From the NCBI GenBank assembly GCA_946886405.1, contig CAMPIO010000036.1:1-32997 (forward strand): a stretch of 32,997 nt of DNA. Reading direction: 5' to 3'. The stretch's first letter is position 1. Each line of letters begins with the position of its first letter. Below are positions 26,871 through 32,997 of the stretch, in pieces. A program made the translations under genes and the position numbers. The DNA comes from an uncultured Pseudoxanthomonas sp. (GTDB taxonomy: Bacteria > Pseudomonadota > Gammaproteobacteria > Xanthomonadales > Xanthomonadaceae). The notes beneath the pieces are model-generated. The model did no database searches. It was not told where the DNA came from and saw nothing but the letters and a program-made list of their open reading frames with translations.

Positions 26871-27299
26871 TCAGCGCAGGGCGATGTCGATGGCGGTGTC
26901 CTGCGCGCCGACGTCGATGCGCGCCTCATCCCACGTCGGCTTGCGCATCACGCGCGGATTGTTGCTGAAGCCGTAGGCCTCCACCGGCATACCGATCATG
27001 TTGCTGTCCAGCTTGCCATTGCCGTTCTCGTCGTGGGTCACCAGCACCGCATACGCGCCGGGTGCCAGGCCCTTGAACACGAAGGTCGCGGTGTCGCCGC
27101 TGGGCGGCGCGCCGTCGGCCTGCACCGGCTTGGCCTGGCCGTCCCAGCCGGCCTGGGAGTCGACCACCGCCACCTTGATAAGGCCAGTCTGTACGCGCAC
27201 GTCGCGCAGGGTGATGGTCAGGTCGGCCGCGTGTGCCGGCAGGGCGGCGGCGACCAGCAGGGCGGCAAGGCCAAGTGGGCGAAGGGCAGTGCGGTTCAT
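26871..27299 (-). CDS. DUF2141 secreted protein
   Basis: A 142-residue exported protein. The Sec signal peptide (1-24) ends in AHA before ADLTITL. The mature part is a small beta-rich domain with the DUF2141 core GLAPGAYAVLVTHDENGNGKLD (split as GLAPGAYAVL and HDENGNGKLD, the latter at 89-98), followed by MIGMPVEAYGFSNN. The DxNxNGxxD stretch resembles a calcium-binding loop. Function is unknown. GGAG lies 7 nt before the ATG. It is followed after 11 nt by the carotenoid oxygenase gene, suggesting that both proteins act in the periplasm on the same process. Confidence 0.9.
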   Translation of the reverse strand: MNRTALRPLGLAALLVAAALPAHAADLTITLRDVRVQTGLIKVAVVDSQAGWDGQAKPVQADGAPPSGDTATFVFKGLAPGAYAVLVTHDENGNGKLDSNMIGMPVEAYGFSNNPRVMRKPTWDEARIDVGAQDTAIDIALR

Positions 27300-27399
27300 G
27301 GCGGACTCCGGTTAGCGACGGGACGTGCGGTCAGTGTCGCCATCGCATCGCGCAGAATCAGTTGCCAGCCGTCACCACTTTCACCTGCCGGAAGTCACC

Positions 27400-29757
27400 T
27401 CAAGCGCCAGGAGGCACGGACGACGGTACGACGATCGGACCTGGCGAGCCGAACAGATAGCCCTGCACCAGCGTGCATCCCAGCGCGCGCAGCATCTCGA
27501 ATTGCCGCTCCGTTTCCACGCCTTCCGCCGTCACCGTCAGCCGCATCGCGCGGGCCAACTGCACCACCGACGCGATGATCGACGAGGTCATGTTGCGCGC
27601 CTCGTCCTGCAGCAGGGCAGCCGCGAACGACTTGTCCAGCTTGATGCTGTCGAAAGGCAGTTCCCGTAGCTGCGCCATCGACGAGTACCCCACGCCGAAA
27701 TCGTCGATGGCGATGCGGATGCCCGCTGCCCGCAGGCGCTGCAGTACCGTGCGTGCCGCCGCGGGATCGCGCGCCAGCACCGACTCGGTGATCTCCAGTT
27801 CGAGCCGGCCGGGCGGTAGGCCCACCCGGTGGAGGATGTCCAACACGGAGTCCACCAGTGTGGGAGAGGCCAGCTGGACCGAGGATACGTTGACCGCCAG
27901 CGTGGTCTCCGGGCTCCAGCCCGAAGCATCACGGCAGGCGCGCTCCAGCACCCACAGGCCGATCGGGATGATCAGGCCGGATTCCTCCGCCGTCGGGATG
28001 AAGTCCATCGGCGGAATGCGTCCATGCAGTGGATGCCGCCAGCGCAACAAGGCTTCGTAGCCGCGGATGCCCTGGTTGTCGGCCGCCAGCAGCGGCATGT
28101 AGTCCAGTTCGAGTTGGCCTGCATGCGCGGCCATCGCCAGGTCGCTGACCATCGCCAGGCGCTCCTGCAGGTGTTCGCTCATGCGTGGCGAATAGTGGCG
28201 CAGCATGTCGCGCCCTTCGCGCTTGGCCGCATACAGGGCGTTGTCCGCCTGCCGCAGCAGCTCGCCCGCACCCGGGTGTTCGGCGGCCTGCGAGGCACCG
28301 ACACTCGCACGTACATCGACCCGGTAGTCGTCGATCTGCTCCGGCACCCTGAGTACGTCGAGAATATGGGACAGACGCGTGCGGACTTCGACTTCGGCGG
28401 CAGGCACGGACAGGCCCCGCAACAGCACGGCAAACTCGTCTCCCCCAAGCCGCGCCAACAGATCGCCTTGCCGGCAGGCCCGTTGCAGGCGGCCCGCCAC
28501 GATGCACAGCACCTGGTCGCCGACCGCATGCCCCAGGCTGTCGTTGATCGTCTTGAAGTTGTCCAGGTCGATCATCGCAACGGCGTGCGGCCCGCCGCGC
28601 TCCTTCTTCAACGCCACCAGGAAGGCCCGCCGGTTGGGCAGCCCCGTGAGGGGATCGTGGTGGGCGAGATGATGCAGGTGCCGCTCGCGGGCGAGCGACT
28701 CGGCTTCGCGCAGGCGGGCATCGGAGACATCGCAACCGACGCCGCGCCATCCCGTCCATTCGCCGTCGTGCGTGCCCAAGGGTTTGGCGCTGAGCATCCA
28801 GCTGCGCGGCCGGCCCTCGACCATGGCCTCCATCACCACCCCGGTGAATGCTGTCCCCGCCTGCAGGCGCGACCGCAATGCATCGGGGCCGACGCTGCTG
28901 CCGTCACCCTGCACCGCCACCAGGCGCTGGTGCGCGAACAGGCCATCGAGGCGCTGTCCCACCAGGTCGGCCTGGCCGTGCCCCAGCATGCGCGCCAAGC
29001 GATGGCCCGCGCGCGTCAGCACACCGTCCCGATCGCTCTCCCACAGCCAGTCATTGGCCTTGCTTTCGAAGTCGCGCAGCAGCAAACCCACGATCTGCCC
29101 CTGCCTATCCGCCGCCAGTTCGGCTTCGACACGGCGCACGAACAGATGCGAAGCGAACAACAACGCGATCGACAGCATCACCGCGTAGCAGCACAACAGC
29201 GTGACGGTCGTGCCTTGCGCCAGAAAATCGAGCCGCACCACCATCAGGCAGGCCGACACGGTCAGGATCGTCAACCAGGTGAACGACACCAGTGGCGTGG
29301 TGATACCCACCAGCACGCCCGTCGCGATCAATCCCGGCGTGTACGCGGTCAGCAGCAGGCGACTGCCATCGCTGGCCGCGAGCGGTGCTCCCAGGTAGAT
29401 GCCCGATCCGCATGCCAGTGCACACAGGCCGCACCAGAGCACGCCGATGTACAGGTCGCGGCGTCGCAGCGCCGACTCACCGTCTCGCTGCGCACGCCTC
29501 GCGCAGCGGACCGCATGCCATCCCCAGCCAAGATGGGCCAACGTGAAGAACATCAGCCACGGCCAGGCGCTGCGCGCGTCCAGAAAAGGCCACATGACCC
29601 ACAACACCCCACCCGCCGTGTAGAAATTGGAGGCGACGTACCAGGGCACCACGCGGAACAGCGCGCGCAGCTGCCTGCCCAGCAACACACTGTTCGCCTC
29701 GTCGCCGCCGCCGGGCAATGTCCAGCACGGCCGCAGCCTTTCCCATAAGCCCCGCAT
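27400..29757 (-). CDS. Membrane PAS-GGDEF-EAL cyclic-di-GMP protein
   Basis: A 785-residue membrane protein. Six or so hydrophobic helices (about 35-205) form a MASE-like sensor, followed by a PAS-like domain (about 225-350), a GGDEF domain (about 365-520) and an EAL domain (about 530-775). The cyclase site GGDEF is intact at 438-442, and the allosteric I-site RQGD (429-432) is spaced exactly five residues before it. The EAL site is also intact: EAL 568-570, ITES 656-659, Asp685-Asp686, Lys707 and Glu746. The protein could therefore make and degrade cyclic-di-GMP. The cue for the N-terminal module is unknown. GGAG precedes the ATG at 29757. Confidence 0.94.
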   Translation of the reverse strand: MRGLWERLRPCWTLPGGGDEANSVLLGRQLRALFRVVPWYVASNFYTAGGVLWVMWPFLDARSAWPWLMFFTLAHLGWGWHAVRCARRAQRDGESALRRRDLYIGVLWCGLCALACGSGIYLGAPLAASDGSRLLLTAYTPGLIATGVLVGITTPLVSFTWLTILTVSACLMVVRLDFLAQGTTVTLLCCYAVMLSIALLFASHLFVRRVEAELAADRQGQIVGLLLRDFESKANDWLWESDRDGVLTRAGHRLARMLGHGQADLVGQRLDGLFAHQRLVAVQGDGSSVGPDALRSRLQAGTAFTGVVMEAMVEGRPRSWMLSAKPLGTHDGEWTGWRGVGCDVSDARLREAESLARERHLHHLAHHDPLTGLPNRRAFLVALKKERGGPHAVAMIDLDNFKTINDSLGHAVGDQVLCIVAGRLQRACRQGDLLARLGGDEFAVLLRGLSVPAAEVEVRTRLSHILDVLRVPEQIDDYRVDVRASVGASQAAEHPGAGELLRQADNALYAAKREGRDMLRHYSPRMSEHLQERLAMVSDLAMAAHAGQLELDYMPLLAADNQGIRGYEALLRWRHPLHGRIPPMDFIPTAEESGLIIPIGLWVLERACRDASGWSPETTLAVNVSSVQLASPTLVDSVLDILHRVGLPPGRLELEITESVLARDPAAARTVLQRLRAAGIRIAIDDFGVGYSSMAQLRELPFDSIKLDKSFAAALLQDEARNMTSSIIASVVQLARAMRLTVTAEGVETERQFEMLRALGCTLVQGYLFGSPGPIVVPSSVPPGA

Positions 29758-29886
29758 GGCCCGTCTCCGTCAGGCGCTGCGTCCACCAACGTGAGAAAGT
29801 CACATTAATCAATGGCTTGCAGCGGAGATATTAGCCGCCAGCGCGAGGGGCTCCGCAACCCTTGCGGCCTGATTTTCTTCGGCCCG

Positions 29887-30960
29887 TCATGCAGCGCGCG
29901 ACACCGCCTGCTCGCGCCGGCGACGGACTGCGGCTGCCAGCCGTTCGAGGACCACGACCGAGCTGTCCCAATCCAGGCAGCCGTCGGTGATGCTCTGGCC
30001 GTAGCGCAGTGGCTGGTGTTCGACCAGATCCTGACGACCGCCCACCAGATGGCTTTCCACCATGACGCCGACGATGCGCGCCTCTCCCTGTTCCATCTGC
30101 ACGGCGATGTCGTCGATCACGGCGGGCTGGTTGTCGGGATTCTTGCCGCTGTTCGCATGGCTGGCATCGATCATCAGGCGCGCCGGCAGGCCCGCCTTCG
30201 CCAGCACTTGGCTGGCCGCCTCGATGCTGCCAGCGTCGTAGTTCGGCGCCTTGCCGCCGCGCAGGATCACGTGGCAGTCCGGGTTGCCCGCCGTCGCCGC
30301 GATGGCGGAACGTCCTTCCTTCGTTACCGCCAGGAAATGATGCGGATGCGATGCCGCCCCCACGGCGTCCACCGCGATCTTGACGTTGCCGTCGGTGCCG
30401 TTCTTGAAGCCGACCGGGCACGACAGCCCGCTGGCCATTTCGCGGTGCACCTGGCTCTCCGTGGTGCGCGCACCGATCGCGCCCCACGCCACCAGGTCGC
30501 TGATGTACTGCGGCGAGATGGTGTCCAGGTACTCGCAACCCGCCGGCAGCCCCAGCGCGTTGATGTCGCGCAGCAGCCCACGCGCCAACCGCAGGCCGCG
30601 GTTGATGTCGAAGCTGCCATCCAGTGCCGGATCGTTGATCAGGCCCTTCCAGCCCACGGTGGTGCGCGGCTTCTCGAAGTACACGCGCATGACGATCTCC
30701 AGTTCGCCGGCCAGCGCATCGCGCAACGGCTTCAGTCGCCTGGCGTACTCCATGGCGGAAACGGGATCGTGGATCGAGCAGGGGCCGATCACCACGATGA
30801 GGCGGTCGTCGCGGCCATGCAGGATGTCGTGCAGCGCGCCACGCGCATCTGACACGGTCTGCGATACGGCATCGTCGCAGGGCAACTCGCCGATCACGGC
30901 AGCGGGTGTCACCAGCTCATCGAGTTTGCGGATGCGCAGGTCGTCGGTATGGGGGGCCAT
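29887..30960 (-). CDS. aroG: 3-deoxy-7-phosphoheptulonate (DAHP) synthase, class I
   Basis: A 357-residue enzyme that condenses phosphoenolpyruvate with erythrose 4-phosphate, the first step of aromatic amino acid synthesis. All catalytic and metal residues of E. coli AroG fall at the same numbers: Cys61, Arg92, Lys97, Arg165, Lys186, Arg234, His268, Glu302 and Asp326. Residues around the allosteric pocket (Pro150, Ser180, Phe209) are also conserved, so allosteric feedback is likely, but the effector cannot be assigned. GGAG (30970-30973) precedes the ATG at 30960. It is preceded by a leader peptide and an attenuator terminator, so its transcription is probably controlled by charged aromatic tRNAs. 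Confidence 0.96.
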   Translation of the reverse strand: MAPHTDDLRIRKLDELVTPAAVIGELPCDDAVSQTVSDARGALHDILHGRDDRLIVVIGPCSIHDPVSAMEYARRLKPLRDALAGELEIVMRVYFEKPRTTVGWKGLINDPALDGSFDINRGLRLARGLLRDINALGLPAGCEYLDTISPQYISDLVAWGAIGARTTESQVHREMASGLSCPVGFKNGTDGNVKIAVDAVGAASHPHHFLAVTKEGRSAIAATAGNPDCHVILRGGKAPNYDAGSIEAASQVLAKAGLPARLMIDASHANSGKNPDNQPAVIDDIAVQMEQGEARIVGVMVESHLVGGRQDLVEHQPLRYGQSITDGCLDWDSSVVVLERLAAAVRRRREQAVSRAA

Positions 30961-30981
30961 GGGGGGATTCTCCGGGTCAAC

Positions 30982-31010
30982 AAAAAAGCCGCCAGGTTCG
31001 CTGGCGGCTT
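30982..31010 (-). terminator. Attenuator terminator upstream of the DAHP synthase gene
   Basis: The perfect 10-bp stem aagccgccag/ctggcggctt with a 5-nt loop is followed on the minus strand by six T residues (30982-30987). It sits between the leader-peptide stop (31036) and the aroG ribosome binding site, so a default transcript would stop before aroG. The leader RNA carries GGCGG (31059-31063), which could pair with CCGCC of the terminator's 5' arm (31003-31007). That pairing is short and would need a folding test. Confidence 0.85.
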
Positions 31011-31035
31011 CAAGGGGATTCTTCTGGTGTCTTAC

Positions 31036-31119
31036 CTAGAAGGAACAGGTCCTCGCTTCCGCCGTCGGCATCGGAAAGCCGTCATACCAGAACCAATAGC
31101 GGGTGCGGATTGCGTTCAT
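31036..31119 (-). CDS. Aromatic-rich leader peptide of the DAHP synthase gene
   Basis: A 27-codon ORF (ATG 31117-31119, TAG 31036-31038) whose residues 8-12 are YWFWY, with further Phe at 15 and 27. Five consecutive aromatic codons in such a short ORF, followed 25 nt later by an intrinsic terminator and then DAHP synthase, is the classic arrangement of ribosome-mediated attenuation. Ribosome stalling at these codons when tRNA-Tyr, tRNA-Trp or tRNA-Phe is poorly charged would favour readthrough. In support, the Phe-Trp-Tyr codon stretch (31086-31092) is exactly complementary over 7 nt to the segment just before the terminator (31022-31028). No strong ribosome binding site is visible, so the mRNA may be leaderless or weakly translated. 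Confidence 0.8.
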   Translation of the reverse strand: MNAIRTRYWFWYDGFPMPTAEARTCSF

Positions 31120-31267
31120 TCGCGGCTAGAGATAACACGCCGTTTCCATGATGGCGACTGTTTCATCTGCAACGTGGAAGGGTCGGCCCGACACACGGTG
31201 TCCGCTCCCTCATGGCCGCCGCGTTGGTCGGCTTGTCCACTTCGGGGACGATGCGCAGAGGTGCACC
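31120..31267. promoter_or_regulatory. Divergent promoter region of the leader/aroG unit and the aminotransferase
   Basis: These 148 nt separate the minus-strand leader peptide from the plus-strand aminotransferase and must hold both promoters. I find no convincing -35/-10 pair on either strand. A GAGGT ribosome binding site for the aminotransferase lies just before 31268. Confidence 0.4.
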
Positions 31268-32581
31268 ATGGGAATCACCCGCCGACACCTGCTCGCGGCA
31301 CCTGCCGCGCTCGCCGCCGGTTCGCTGCTGCCGGGAAGCCTGCTGGCGGCGGCAACGGCGCAGACGCCTCCCTTGCCCGACCTGTCCGACTGGGAGGCGG
31401 TGCGTGCGCAGTTCGCACTGGATCCCGGGTACCTGCATTTCGCTTCCTTCTTCATCGCCAGCCATCCGGCACCGGTGCGCGAGGCGCTGGACGGTTACCG
31501 CCGCGCCATCGATGCCAACCCGTTCCTGTTCGTGGAGCGTGCGATGTTCGAAGACGACGCCCACAACCTGCCGCTGCAGGTCTGCGCCGAGGTGGCGGAG
31601 TACCTGGGCGGGCGCGGCGAGGACGTCTGCCTGACACGCAGCACGACCGAAGGGCTGGCACTGGTCTATCACGGGCTGCCGCTTCAGCCCGGCGACGAGG
31701 TGCTGACCACGGTGCACGACCACTATTCGCACCACGAGTCGATCCGACTGGCGACGTCGCGCGCAGGTGCGACGATGCGGAAGGTCACGCTGTTCGAGCA
31801 AGCGCGCGATGCCAGCGTCGACGAAATCGTCGGCAACCTGAGGGCCGCCATCCGTCCGCAGACGAAGGTGGTGGGCGTGACCTGGGTGCACTCCAGCACC
31901 GGCATCCGCCTGCCGATACGCGATATCGCCGCCATGGTGCGCAGCCTTCCCGACCCGCCTCTGCTGGTCGTCGATGGCGTGCACGGGCTCGGTGCGGTCG
32001 ACGACACCGTCGCCACGATGGGGGCGGACTATTTCTGCGCCGGCACGCACAAGTGGATGTTCGCGCCGCGCGGCACCGGGCTGGTGTGGGCGAACGCGGC
32101 GAACTGGGGCCGCCTGCGGCCACTGATACCCAACTTCACCGAGATCGAAAGCTACAACGCGTGGACCGCAGACCGTCCGCCGGCCGGACCCGCGAATGCC
32201 GCACGGATGATGCCCGGCGGTTTTCACGCTTTCGAGCACCAGTGGGCGATGGCCGCCGCCTTCCGCATGCACAAGCAGATGCAGCGCCCGCGCGTCGCCG
32301 CACGCATCATCGCGATGAACGACCAGCTCAAGCAGGGGTTGGCCAGCCTGCCGAAGATCAAGATGCATACGCCGCGCGCCGCGGCCCTATCGGCGGGACT
32401 GGTGGCATTCGAGATCGAAGGCGTATCCCCCACCGACATCGTGAAACAGTTGCTCGCGCGACGCATCATCGCCAGCACCAGCCCCTACGCCGTGAGCTAC
32501 GCCCGGCTGGCACCCAGCCTGGTCAACACGCCGGATGAAGTGGATGCCGCCGTCCGCGCGATACGCGCCATCGCGGCCTGA
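31268..32581 (+). CDS. Tat-exported class V aminotransferase (PLP-dependent)
   Basis: A 437-residue fold-type I PLP enzyme of class V, closest by motifs to isopenicillin N epimerase or cysteine desulfurase-like proteins. The PLP-binding Lys262 lies in GTHKWMFAP; Asp236 and His239 in VVDGVHG contact the cofactor, and the phosphate-binding Ser/Thr run is at TRSTTEG (123-129). A twin-arginine signal (TRRHLLAA at 4-11, then a hydrophobic stretch to about residue 31) predicts export with cofactor already bound. The substrate is unknown. The frame is open upstream to 31148. ATG 31268 is chosen because the Tat signal and a GAGGT site begin there. A bidirectional terminator follows. Confidence 0.9.
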   Translation: MGITRRHLLAAPAALAAGSLLPGSLLAAATAQTPPLPDLSDWEAVRAQFALDPGYLHFASFFIASHPAPVREALDGYRRAIDANPFLFVERAMFEDDAHNLPLQVCAEVAEYLGGRGEDVCLTRSTTEGLALVYHGLPLQPGDEVLTTVHDHYSHHESIRLATSRAGATMRKVTLFEQARDASVDEIVGNLRAAIRPQTKVVGVTWVHSSTGIRLPIRDIAAMVRSLPDPPLLVVDGVHGLGAVDDTVATMGADYFCAGTHKWMFAPRGTGLVWANAANWGRLRPLIPNFTEIESYNAWTADRPPAGPANAARMMPGGFHAFEHQWAMAAAFRMHKQMQRPRVAARIIAMNDQLKQGLASLPKIKMHTPRAAALSAGLVAFEIEGVSPTDIVKQLLARRIIASTSPYAVSYARLAPSLVNTPDEVDAAVRAIRAIAA

Positions 32582-32594
32582 CCGGCAAACAAAA

Positions 32595-32618
32595 ACCCCG
32601 CCTCGCGGCGGGGTTTTC
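32595..32618. terminator. Bidirectional Rho-independent terminator
   Basis: The 8-bp stem accccgcc/ggcggggt with loop tcgc is flanked by aaaaa on the left and tttt on the right. It can thus end transcription of the aminotransferase on the plus strand and of groEL on the minus strand. Confidence 0.85.
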
Positions 32619-32647
32619 GTGGAACGGTGACGCGGGAAGCCGACTTC

Positions 32648-32997
32648 TTAGAAGTCCATGCCGCCCATGCCGCCCATGCCGCCGCCGGCCGGCATCGCCG
32701 GCTCGTCCTTCTTCGGAGCCTCGGCCACCATCGCTTCGGTGGTGATCATCAGGCCGGCGATCGAGGCGGCGTTCTGCAGGGCCGAACGCGTGACCTTGGT
32801 CGGGTCCAGGATGCCGAACTCGATCATGTCGCCGAACTCGCCGTTGGCGGCGTTGTAGCCGAAGTTGCCCGAACCGTCCTTGACGCGGTTGACGATCACC
32901 GACGGCTCTTCACCGGCGTTGGTCACGATCTCGCGCAGCGGGGCTTCCATCGCGCGCAGGGCGATCTGGATGCCGTGGTTCTGGTCTTCGTTGGCGC
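32648..32997 (-). CDS. groL: Chaperonin GroEL, C-terminal part (cut by the window end)
   Basis: The last 116 residues of the 60-kDa chaperonin subunit. The open frame runs off the right edge (first complete codons read [16 protein letters not shown]), so an internal Met at 32950 is not the start. Diagnostic GroEL sequences are seen: [56 protein letters not shown] (split over about 55-95) and the flexible tail with GGM repeats ending MDF. The tail lies inside the folding cavity. A hairpin with a T-run follows the stop. groES is expected to the right of the window. Confidence 0.97.
   Translation of the reverse strand, partial: ANEDQNHGIQIALRAMEAPLREIVTNAGEEPSVIVNRVKDGSGNFGYNAANGEFGDMIEFGILDPTKVTRSALQNAASIAGLMITTEAMVAEAPKKDEPAMPAGGGMGGMGGMDF

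Noticed and set aside
29791..29803. CRP/Clp-like site gtga-gaaag-tcac before the GGDEF-EAL gene
   Set aside because: The spacer between the half-sites is 5 nt, whereas the CRP/Clp consensus needs 6. Not reported as a site.

Overview
The window is a GC-rich chromosomal segment from a gammaproteobacterium of the Xanthomonadaceae/Lysobacteraceae (Pseudoxanthomonas, Stenotrophomonas, Lysobacter or a close relative). This rests on four things: very strong G/C bias at third codon positions, GTAG-headed palindromic REP repeats of the type known from Stenotrophomonas and Xanthomonas, several candidate leaderless starts with a TAnnnT box 6-7 nt before the ATG, and a GroEL tail ending in GGM repeats plus MDF. 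No phage, IS element, CRISPR array, rRNA or tRNA was seen. The gene content is ordinary chromosomal.

Layout. 1-2.3 kb (+): an HAD hydrolase translationally coupled to an M17 aminopeptidase. 2.4-6.1 kb (-): an operon of ABC ATPase, ABC-2 permease, DesK-like histidine kinase and NarL/DesR-like response regulator. 6.3-11.0 kb (+), divergent from it: a MacAB-like export operon of membrane-fusion adaptor, ATPase and two FtsX/MacB permeases. The divergent promoter region carries a perfect 14-bp dyad that could be the regulator's operator. 11.0-12.6 kb (-): a MobA-like nucleotidyltransferase and an XdhC-like chaperone. 12.7-16.1 kb (+), divergent from these: a periplasmic molybdenum hydroxylase with a 2Fe-2S subunit, a Tat-exported molybdopterin subunit and a diheme lipoprotein. 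16.1-18.0 kb (-): two overlapping EamA transporters (RarD and YedA types). 18.2-22.6 kb (-): an AraC/methyltransferase DNA-repair protein, the Prc protease and LipA. 22.6-23.1 kb: a gene-free stretch with a strong minus-strand terminator and a possible small RNA. 23.1-27.3 kb (-): DUF2141 protein, Tat-exported carotenoid oxygenase and a large AsmA-like protein. 27.4-29.8 kb (-): a membrane PAS-GGDEF-EAL protein. 29.9-31.1 kb (-): DAHP synthase, preceded by a 27-residue leader peptide and an attenuator-type terminator. 31.3-32.6 kb (+): a Tat-exported class V aminotransferase. 32.6 kb to the end (-): the 3' end of groEL.

The most striking element is the region before the DAHP synthase gene. 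A short ORF holds five consecutive aromatic codons (Tyr-Trp-Phe-Trp-Tyr) and is followed by a perfect 10-bp hairpin with six U residues and then the DAHP synthase start. This is the architecture of ribosome-mediated attenuation. Because all three aromatic amino acids are represented, it could let one switch read all three end products of the shikimate pathway. Other points of interest are REP elements that supply the stop codons of two genes, a REP pair inside the two-component operon, and three separate Tat-exported enzymes.
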